DNA of 11,345 nucleotides from DATCZB01 sp035513215 (GTDB lineage: Bacteria > Pseudomonadota > Gammaproteobacteria > Steroidobacterales > Rariloculaceae), in NCBI GenBank assembly GCA_035513215.1, contig DATKCK010000080.1, positions 1 through 11,345 on the forward strand, read 5' to 3'. Within the stretch, counting starts at the first letter, position 1. Each line of letters begins with the position of its first letter. Positions 6,564-11,345 of this stretch are shown here, in pieces. The translations under genes and the position numbers were made by a program. The notes beneath the pieces are model-generated. The model was not told the origin of the DNA. It worked only from the letters and a program-made list of their open reading frames with translations, and ran no database searches.

Positions 6564-6653
6564 CTCGACGCCCGCATTCCGAAGGCCGGCGAAAGTCGCG
6601 ATCGTCGGCCGATCGGGATCCGCGGTGATGCAGAAAACGCGAATCTTCCGTCC
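6564..6653 (-). other. Probable N-terminal coding extension of the glycosyltransferase (non-ATG start)
   Basis: Read on the minus strand in the glycosyltransferase frame, the 30 codons after the dnaQ TAG contain no ATG, GTG, TTG or CTG before 6563. They encode KIRVFCITADPDRP followed by TIATFAGLRNAGVE, which is exactly how GT4 proteins begin (first beta strand, then helix). The only plausible initiation codon at the expected place is ATT at 6644-6642, preceded by GGGACGGAAG. I infer an ATT start, or a sequence change that removed a normal start. Confidence 0.6.
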
Positions 6654-7388
6654 CTAATAAGGCGTCTCGGCCTCGCGCGCCGCGATCTCGTCCCAGATCG
6701 GCGCGCGGCCGCTCAACTTCCGGATCCGCTCGAGCATCGCGTCGTGCGCATCGAGCTCGGCGTCGCTCGCGGCGAGGACGACGAGATCGAGGCCCGCGCG
6801 ATCGAGCGTCGCCGCAGGCTTACCCGGCTCGTCCATGGCGGTCGACGCGGCGTCGAGCATCAGGCTCGTCTGCCCGCCGGTCATGACGAGATAGACCTCG
6901 GCCAGAATCCTCGCATCGAGCAGCGCGCCGTGCAGCTCGCGCATCGAGTTGTCGACCATGTAGCGCTTCGCGAGCGCGTCGAGGCTGTTGCGCTGGCCGG
7001 GGTGCATGCGGCGCGCGAGCGCGAGCGTATCGCGCACCTCGCAGATGTCGCGGATGTCGGCGATGCGCGCGCCGAGACGTTTCAGCTCCTCGTTGATGAA
7101 GCCGACGTCGAACCCGGCGTTGTGGATCACGAGCTCGCTGCCCTCGACGAATTCGAGAAACTCGTCGACGATGTCGCCGAAGATCGGCTGCATCGCGAGG
7201 AACTCCTCCTCGATGCCGTGCACGGCCAGCGCGCCCGGGTCGACGCTGCGCTCGGGATTGACGTAGCGATGAAAGTTGCGGTCCGAATAGCGACGGTACA
7301 AGAGCTCGACGCAGCCGATCTCGATGATCCTGTGACCGGCCGCGGCATCGAGTCCCGTCGTCTCCGTATCGAGCACAACCTGTCTCAT
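6654..7388 (-). CDS. dnaQ: DNA polymerase III epsilon subunit (3'-5' proofreading exonuclease)
   Basis: The proofreading subunit of the replicative polymerase core. The 244-residue protein carries the DEDDh exonuclease set: D7 and E9 in LDTETTG, D94 in HNAGFD, and H153 and D158 in ELHGALLDA. These correspond to E. coli D12, E14, D103, H162 and D167. A QTSLML at 173-178 occupies the position of the beta-clamp-binding motif (QTSMAF in E. coli). The C-terminal tail is where the alpha-subunit contact is expected. The start ATG at 7388 overlaps the rnhA stop (ATGA), indicating translational coupling. This is a same-strand arrangement, unlike the divergent rnhA/dnaQ pair of E. coli. The gene ends TAT-TAG, in the same frame as the following glycosyltransferase. 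Confidence 0.96.
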   Translation of the reverse strand: MRQVVLDTETTGLDAAAGHRIIEIGCVELLYRRYSDRNFHRYVNPERSVDPGALAVHGIEEEFLAMQPIFGDIVDEFLEFVEGSELVIHNAGFDVGFINEELKRLGARIADIRDICEVRDTLALARRMHPGQRNSLDALAKRYMVDNSMRELHGALLDARILAEVYLVMTGGQTSLMLDAASTAMDEPGKPAATLDRAGLDLVVLAASDAELDAHDAMLERIRKLSGRAPIWDEIAAREAETPY

Positions 7389-7837
7389 CGCATCTCTCCC
7401 ACCGTCAGCGCCTCCTCGAGTCCGCGATTGGCGAGCTCATCGGCGAGCTCGTTGCCCGGATGCCCCGCATGGCCCCTGACCCAGTGCCAGTCGACGTCGT
7501 GGCCGTTCGTCACGGCCTCGAGCCGTTGCCAGAGGTCGATATTCTTGACCGGCTTTTTGTCGACCGTTCGCCAGCCGCGCCGCTTCCAGTTCGGCAGCCA
7601 CTCGGTGATGCCGTTCCTGACATAGGTCGAATCGGTATAGAGGCTGACGCGGCACGGCTCCTTCAGCGCCGCGAGCGCCTCGATCGCGGCCGTGAGCTCC
7701 ATGCGGTTGTTCGTCGTCTCGGGCTCGCCGCCCGAGAGCCGGCGCTCGCGCTCGCCGGAGCGCAGCACAACGCCCCAGCCGCCCGGACCCGGGTTGCCTC
7801 GACAGGCACCGTCGGTGAACGCGACAACTTCCTTCAA
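7385..7837 (-). CDS. rnhA: Ribonuclease HI
   Basis: Cleaves the RNA strand of RNA-DNA hybrids, removing primers and R-loops. The 150-residue product shows the full catalytic set D9 (FTDGA), E47 (NNRMELTAA), D69 (YTDSTYV) and D133 (NELADELA), plus H123 in VRGHAGH, each one position before the E. coli numbering (D10, E48, D70, D134, H124). The basic handle KRRGWRTVDKKPVKN is present. The start codon is TTG at 7837: no ATG or GTG lies in frame just upstream, AAGG sits ten bases before it, and the protein begins right at the first beta strand as the family requires. It lies 16 bases after the yafS-like gene and overlaps dnaQ by four bases. Confidence 0.96.
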   Translation of the reverse strand: MKEVVAFTDGACRGNPGPGGWGVVLRSGERERRLSGGEPETTNNRMELTAAIEALAALKEPCRVSLYTDSTYVRNGITEWLPNWKRRGWRTVDKKPVKNIDLWQRLEAVTNGHDVDWHWVRGHAGHPGNELADELANRGLEEALTVGEMR

Positions 7838-7853
7838 TCGCGGCTGGCCTTCA

Positions 7854-8582
7854 TCAATCCGAGGCGCGTCTCGATACGCGCGTCGTCGGCTCGACGAGAC
7901 CGCCGACCGCGCGAAGCCGCGGGCGCTGCCTGACGCCGCGCACGGGCGTCAGCGAGACGGCGCGCTTCCTGGCGATGGTCATGTAGCCGCCGGCGAGCAT
8001 CGGCAGCCAGCGGTTTGCCCAGCGCTCGCGCGGCCAGCCGCCGACGCGTCGGAACCGCTCGAGCGGCAGCGTATGGCAGTAGTTGACGGCGGGGTCGACG
8101 TCGAAACTCAAAAGCTCGAGCCAGTCGTGCAGGCGGCCGATGCGAATCAGATGCCGGCTGCCGGCCGGGTACCCGCCGCGCGCGAGCAGGTGGCGCATGC
8201 CCCAAAGGCCGGTCGGCAGGAAGCCGAGCGCGATCAGGCAGCCGTCGGGGCGGAGCACGCGCGCCGCCTCGCGCAGCGCGGCGTGCGGCGAGTCGCAGCG
8301 CTCGAGCGTGTGCGGCATCAGGATGGCGTCGATCGAGTCGGATACGATACCGAGCCGATCGAGCCGGCTGACGACGTCGGGCTCGCCGCCGTTGGCGCGG
8401 TCGTCGAGGATCGCGACTCGCTGGGTCCTCGCGTGGCGGATGAACGCATCGCGCGGGCCCCACGTCCCGACCTGTAGCAGCTCGATGCCGAAGACGCAAT
8501 CGAGCGCGCGGCGCACGAGGCGCTGCTCGTGGCTGAGACATCGGCGACCGAGTGGCGTCCCCAACCAGTTCTGCGGCTGCAT
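7854..8582 (-). CDS. YafS-like SAM-dependent methyltransferase domain protein
   Basis: A 242-residue protein that resembles E. coli YafS in sequence and in position next to rnhA. Shared stretches are DAILMPHTLERCDSPHAALR (85-104; YafS has a HTLPWCTDPHRLLREADRVL segment), ARVLRPDGCLIALGFLP (107-123), HDWLELLSFDV (152-162), TLPLERFR, and YMTIARKRAVSLTPVR (200-215). The usual GxGxG motif I is degenerate (ELLQVGTWGPRD, 34-45), so I cannot say whether it is an active methyltransferase; no substrate is known to me. I chose ATG 8582 because the family begins with a short lead into W-x-x-TPLG. A longer frame reaching 8951 only reads back through the divergent mltD gene. It is the first gene of the rnhA-dnaQ run. 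Confidence 0.85.
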   Translation of the reverse strand: MQPQNWLGTPLGRRCLSHEQRLVRRALDCVFGIELLQVGTWGPRDAFIRHARTQRVAILDDRANGGEPDVVSRLDRLGIVSDSIDAILMPHTLERCDSPHAALREAARVLRPDGCLIALGFLPTGLWGMRHLLARGGYPAGSRHLIRIGRLHDWLELLSFDVDPAVNYCHTLPLERFRRVGGWPRERWANRWLPMLAGGYMTIARKRAVSLTPVRGVRQRPRLRAVGGLVEPTTRVSRRASD

Positions 8583-8679
8583 GAAGGGATTGTACCCGTG
8601 AACCACTCCCTTGCGCGCCCGTCGGCTTCGGGTAGGATGAAGGCCAATCCTAAGCGTTGCGGGACCAAGCGGACCAGGA
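8583..8679. promoter_or_regulatory. Divergent promoter region, yafS-like gene / mltD
   Basis: These 97 bases separate the divergent five-gene run and mltD. For mltD, TTGCGC (8611-8616) and TAGGAT (8633-8638) with a 16-base spacer form a moderate sigma70 candidate, placing the start of transcription near 8645. The Shine-Dalgarno-like AGGA abuts the mltD ATG and is badly spaced; GGA at 8671-8673 is the alternative. On the minus strand, TACAAT (8594-8589) resembles a -10 but has no -35 and would make the yafS-like gene leaderless, so I regard it as weak. No gloB gene lies here. Confidence 0.4.
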
Positions 8680-10395
8680 ATGAGAACCAGCTCACGCTTT
8701 CGCATCGGTCTGACCGCGGCGCTCACGGCGCTGCTGCTCGGCGGCTGCACGCTGATGCCGGAAAGATCCGGGTCGGCAGGATCCGGGTCAGACCCCAAGG
8801 GGTCAGACCCTACGGCGTCGCATGACCCTGCGGCGTCGCAGAGCTCCGGGTCAGACCCCTCGGGGTCTGACCCTACGGCCCCAGACCCTACGGCCCCACG
8901 CCCTCCACCCGACCCCGTCTTCGTCTCCGAATCCCGCCTGATCGCCGGCACGGCGGACCTCCAGACGATCCCCGCACCGGCGCTGGACCTGGTCTCGCGC
9001 CTCGTACGCGGCTTCTCACTGCCCGCGAGCGACGACGAGGCCGTCCTCGCCGAGCTTGCCTCGTATGCGCGCAGCCCGGACTACATCGCGCGCGTCTTCG
9101 GCCGCGGCGAGCGCTACCTGCACCACATCGCAGGCCAGCTCGAGGCGCGCGGCATGCCGCTCGACCTCGCGCTGCTGCCGATCGTCGAGAGCGCGTTCGA
9201 TCCTTTCGCCTACTCGCGCGGCCGCGCGTCCGGGCTCTGGCAGATCATTCCGGGCACGGGCGACATGCTCGGGGTCAAGCAGAACTGGTGGTACGACGGA
9301 CGCCGCGACATCGTCGATTCGACGCGGGCCGCGCTCGACTATCTCGAGCATCTGCACGAGCGCTTCGACGGCGACTGGCTGCTCGCCGTCGCCGGCTACA
9401 ATTCCGGCGAAGGCCACGTCGCGCGCGCCATCGAGCGGGCAAGGGCCGAGGGGCGGCCGGCCGATTTCTGGGGCATCCGATCCGACCTTCGATCCGAGAC
9501 GGCGTCCTACGTGCCGAAGCTGCTCGCGATCACCGCGCTCGTCGCGAACGCCAACGCGCACGGCATCGAGCTGCCGGAGATCGAGGACGCGCCCTATTTC
9601 GCTGTCGTCGAGACTGGCGGCCAGATCGACATCGCGCTTGCGGCCGAGGTCGCTAGCTTGAGCGTCGACACGCTCTACGAGCTCAATCCCGGCATCAACC
9701 GCTGGGCGACCGATCCGGACGGCCCGCACCGCCTGCTCGTGCCGGCCGCCGACGCGCCCGCGATCGAGGCGGCGCTCGCGACGCTGCCGCCGGCCGAGCG
9801 CGTTCGCTGGACGCGGCACGAGATCAGCCGCGGCGAGACGCTGAGCGAGATCGCCGAGGACTACGAAACGACGCCCGGCGTGCTGCGCGACGTCAACGGG
9901 CTCGCCGGCAACGTCATCCGCGCCGGCGACCATCTGATGGTTCCGCATGCCTCGGCCGCCGTCGGCCGCTATAGCCTGAGCGTCGAAGCGAGGACCGAGG
10001 CCGAGCAGAACCGCGAGCGCGACGGCGCCCGCATCGATTACGTGGTCAGGGCCGGCGACTCGCTCTGGTCGATCGCGCGGCGCTTCGGCGTCGGCACCGA
10101 GGCGCTTGCGCGCTGGAACGCGATGGCGCCGGGCGACGTGCTCTCGGTCGGCCGCAATCTCGTCGTCTGGACCGACGATCCGCCCGCGGCATCGGTCGCG
10201 AGCCTCGAAGGGCCGTCGGCGATCCGCCGCGTCAACTACGTCGTTCGCCGCGGCGATTCGCTCGCGTCGATCGCGGGCCGCTTTCGCGTCACGGTCGGCG
10301 AGCTGCTCGACTGGAATTCGCTGTCCGTCGATCGCTACCTTCAGCCCGGCCAGTCGCTCGTCCTGTTTGTGGACGTCACCGAGCAAAGCACCTAA
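8680..10395 (+). CDS. mltD: Membrane-bound lytic murein transglycosylase D with LysM repeats
   Basis: Cleaves the glycan strands of peptidoglycan to 1,6-anhydromuropeptides, anchored to the outer membrane as a lipoprotein. The 571-residue protein has a signal peptide with lipobox LGGC (C23 lipidated). A low-complexity Gly-Ser-Asp-Pro linker (about 30-80) follows. The SLT catalytic domain has E170 in LLPIVESAFDP, GLWQIIPGTG (185-194) and AVAGYNSGEGHV (236-247). After a degenerate LysM-like stretch (about 309-355) come three LysM repeats near 377-422, 453-496 and 519-563, each with a GE/DT/SL core such as RAGDSLWSIARRFG. This is the MltD architecture, longer than E. coli MltD mainly through the linker and an extra LysM region. 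fabI follows after 32 bases on the same strand. Confidence 0.94.
   Translation: MRTSSRFRIGLTAALTALLLGGCTLMPERSGSAGSGSDPKGSDPTASHDPAASQSSGSDPSGSDPTAPDPTAPRPPPDPVFVSESRLIAGTADLQTIPAPALDLVSRLVRGFSLPASDDEAVLAELASYARSPDYIARVFGRGERYLHHIAGQLEARGMPLDLALLPIVESAFDPFAYSRGRASGLWQIIPGTGDMLGVKQNWWYDGRRDIVDSTRAALDYLEHLHERFDGDWLLAVAGYNSGEGHVARAIERARAEGRPADFWGIRSDLRSETASYVPKLLAITALVANANAHGIELPEIEDAPYFAVVETGGQIDIALAAEVASLSVDTLYELNPGINRWATDPDGPHRLLVPAADAPAIEAALATLPPAERVRWTRHEISRGETLSEIAEDYETTPGVLRDVNGLAGNVIRAGDHLMVPHASAAVGRYSLSVEARTEAEQNRERDGARIDYVVRAGDSLWSIARRFGVGTEALARWNAMAPGDVLSVGRNLVVWTDDPPAASVASLEGPSAIRRVNYVVRRGDSLASIAGRFRVTVGELLDWNSLSVDRYLQPGQSLVLFVDVTEQST
8765..8898 (+). repeat. Degenerate 15-bp tandem array with GGGTCWGACCC palindromes inside mltD
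   Basis: The linker-coding DNA is a minisatellite of mostly 15-base units with an 18-base variant. GATCCGGGTC occurs at 8765 and 8780, GACCC[TA/TG]CGGCGTCGCA at 8806 and 8824, and GACCCTACGGCCCCA at 8869 and 8884. Within it are four copies of a palindrome: GGGTCAGACCC at 8785, 8800 and 8848, and the inverted form GGGTCTGACCC at 8863. Offsets are 15, 48 and 15 bases, so all are in one reading phase, encoding GSDP at residues 36-39, 41-44, 57-60 and 62-65. Copies three and four form an exact 12-base inverted repeat (8848-8859 and 8862-8873) with a two-base centre. Confidence 0.9.
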
Positions 10396-10427
10396 GCTTC
10401 TCTCCCGTCGTTCATCGGGAAGCGCAT
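10396..10427 (+). promoter_or_regulatory. mltD-fabI spacer with fabI ribosome binding site
   Basis: CGGGA at 10416-10420 is the likely fabI Shine-Dalgarno sequence, seven bases before the ATG. The upstream TCCCG at 10403-10407 is its exact complement with an eight-base loop, so a weak stem could mask the site. No promoter is evident, so read-through from mltD is plausible, although fabI usually has its own promoter. Confidence 0.4.
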
Positions 10428-11237
10428 ATGGCTTTTCTCGCCGGCAAGCGCGCCGTCGTCATCGGCCTTGCGAGCAATCGCTCGATCGCCTATGGCATCG
10501 CGGGCGCGATGCGCCGCGAGGGCGCCGAGCTCGCGTTCGGCTACCAGACCGAGAAGCTCGAAGCGCGCGTCGGCAAGATGGCGGCCGAGCTCGGCAGCGA
10601 CATCGTGCTGCCGCTCGACGTCGGCTTCGACGATCAGATCGATGCCTTCTTCGAGCGCCTCGGCAAGGTCTGGGACGGCTTCGACATCCTCGTGCACTCG
10701 GTCGCCTTCGCCCCGGCCGACCAGCTCGAGGGACGCTACATCGATGCCGTCAATCGCGAGGGCTTCCGCGTGGCCCACGACGTCTCGAGCTACAGTCTCG
10801 CGGCGCTCGCGAAGAAGGCCGAGCCCGCAATGCAGGGCCGCGCCGGCGCGATCCTGACGCTGAGCTACCTCGGCGCCGTGCGCGCGCTGCCGAGCTACAA
10901 CGTCATGGGCCTCGCCAAGGCGAGCCTCGAGGCCAACGTGCGCTTTCTCGCGCTCGATCTCGGGCCCGCCAACATCCGCGTCAACGCAATCTCGGCGGGC
11001 CCGATCCGCACGCTTGCGGCCTCGGGCGTCAAGGGCCTGCGTCAGATGCTCGCGAAGGTCGGCGAGGCTTCGCCGCTCAAACGCAACGTCAGCATCGAGG
11101 AAGTCGGCAACGCCGCGGCGTTTCTCTGCTCGGACCTTGCCGCCGGCATCACGGGGCAGACGCTTTACGTCGACGCCGGCTACGGCATCGTCGGCATGTC
11201 GTTCGACGACGACGCGAAAGCCGCCGCCTCCACATAG
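10428..11237 (+). CDS. fabI: Enoyl-[acyl-carrier-protein] reductase (NADH), FabI
   Basis: Last reductive step of each fatty acid elongation cycle. The 269-residue SDR-type protein aligns with E. coli FabI almost throughout: FLAGKRAVVIGLASNRSIAY at the N-terminus, EGAELAFGYQ, LGSDIVLPLDV, and the catalytic set Y147, Y157 and K164 in LSYLGA / SYNVMGLAKASLEANVR (E. coli Y146, Y156, K163; one residue is inserted just before). NAISAGPIRTLAASG forms the mobile substrate loop. Residue 93, glycine in E. coli (where substitutions give triclosan and diazaborine resistance), is alanine in HSVAFAPADQL. The start is supported by GGGA seven bases upstream. The stop lies three bases from the convergent neighbour's stop. 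Confidence 0.97.
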   Translation: MAFLAGKRAVVIGLASNRSIAYGIAGAMRREGAELAFGYQTEKLEARVGKMAAELGSDIVLPLDVGFDDQIDAFFERLGKVWDGFDILVHSVAFAPADQLEGRYIDAVNREGFRVAHDVSSYSLAALAKKAEPAMQGRAGAILTLSYLGAVRALPSYNVMGLAKASLEANVRFLALDLGPANIRVNAISAGPIRTLAASGVKGLRQMLAKVGEASPLKRNVSIEEVGNAAAFLCSDLAAGITGQTLYVDAGYGIVGMSFDDDAKAAAST

Positions 11238-11240
11238 CCG

Positions 11241-11345
11241 CTAGAACTGCGGGTTGAGGATCTCGTCCGGTACGCGAACGCTCGACTCGGCCCGCGCATC
11301 GGCCGCGTAGGCATTGACCTCGATCTGCGCCGCGATGTTTCTGAG
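11241..11345 (-). CDS. C-terminal end of a minus-strand gene, probably PpiD
   Basis: Reading inward from the right edge on the minus strand gives 34 codons and a TAG at 11243-11241, with no upstream stop in the window. The peptide ends VNAYAADARAESSVRV then PDEILNPQF. A closing helix with alternating charged residues followed by a short tail is typical of the PpiD/SurA-type periplasmic folding factors. ppiD lies next to fabI in Pseudomonas, as I recall, which supports the guess. The fragment is too short for a firm assignment, but the open frame, GC-rich third positions and convergent fit make a real gene likely. The gap to fabI is only three bases. Confidence 0.55.
   Translation of the reverse strand, partial: LRNIAAQIEVNAYAADARAESSVRVPDEILNPQF

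Noticed and set aside
6408..7625. 405-codon plus-strand open frame antisense to dnaQ and rnhA
   Set aside because: Both sense genes have complete catalytic residue sets; the antisense product is low-complexity.
8707..8715. GGTCTGACC near the mltD start as a further palindrome copy
   Set aside because: Only nine bases match, it lies within the signal peptide coding sequence, and it lacks the outer G/C pairs.
8583..8951. N-terminal extension of the yafS-like gene containing GSDP repeats
   Set aside because: It is a read-through into the divergent mltD coding region. The GSDP repeats appear on this strand only because the DNA word is palindromic.
9016..10386. 456-codon minus-strand open frame antisense to mltD
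   Set aside because: It is a mirror of a GC-rich real gene, with no family resemblance.
11238..11252. CCGC...GCGG at the fabI/ppiD convergent end as a bidirectional terminator
   Set aside because: A four-base stem with no T-run; it overlaps the stop codons by coincidence of a tight gap.
10106..11257. 383-codon plus-strand open frame overlapping mltD and fabI in another frame
   Set aside because: Arginine-rich shift of two well-supported genes; it spans their boundary and has no motif.
1..11345. Very frequent CTCGAG and GAGCTC words across the window
   Set aside because: They follow from a preference for Leu CTC, Glu GAG and Ser TCG/AGC codons next to each other and show no positional pattern.

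Overview
This is a GC-rich bacterial window. It is most likely gammaproteobacterial, judging from gene content and order: an mltD / yafS-like methyltransferase / rnhA / dnaQ block equivalent to the E. coli mltD-gloB-yafS-rnhA-dnaQ neighbourhood, and fabI facing what looks like the end of ppiD. No genus can be named from the sequence alone. There are no tRNA, rRNA, CRISPR, prophage or insertion-sequence genes. Coding density is very high, and the longest stretch without a clear gene is about 180 bases.

Layout, left to right. (1) 1-923, minus: the N-terminal 307 codons of glucose-6-phosphate isomerase, cut by the window edge. (2) 1017-2231, plus: a small AT-richer accessory block with a Uma2-family putative nuclease and a complete MazE/MazF toxin-antitoxin pair preceded by an operator-like direct repeat. 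(3) 2250-4588, minus: two nucleotide-sugar genes, a TviB-type UDP-N-acetylhexosamine 6-dehydrogenase and a CapI-type UDP-uronate 4-epimerase, with a good sigma70-like promoter upstream. (4) 4768-8582, minus: a tightly packed five-gene run in transcription order: yafS-like methyltransferase, rnhA, dnaQ, GT4 glycosyltransferase, SAM methyltransferase. (5) 8680-11237, plus: mltD (lipoprotein lytic transglycosylase with LysM repeats) and fabI (enoyl-ACP reductase). (6) 11241-11345, minus: the last 34 codons of a gene that is probably ppiD.

The biology is housekeeping (glycolysis/gluconeogenesis, replication proofreading and RNA primer removal, murein remodelling, fatty acid synthesis) interleaved with surface-polysaccharide functions (uronic-acid sugar nucleotides, a glycosyltransferase and a methyltransferase) and one stress or addiction module. 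The glycosyltransferase and methyltransferase are translationally coupled to each other and sit directly behind dnaQ, so envelope genes appear appended to a replication operon.

The most unusual features are these. A palindromic word GGGTCWGACCC occurs four times in frame inside a 15-bp-period array in the mltD linker, where it encodes Gly-Ser-Asp-Pro on both strands, and once more in the 18-base gap between mazF and the epimerase gene. The glycosyltransferase reading frame carries a conserved-looking N-terminus upstream of its first ATG, with only ATT available as a start, directly after the in-frame dnaQ stop. The methyltransferase next to it has a four-cysteine cluster and histidine-rich motifs. 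I did not find evidence for a wholly new multi-gene defence or biosynthetic system.
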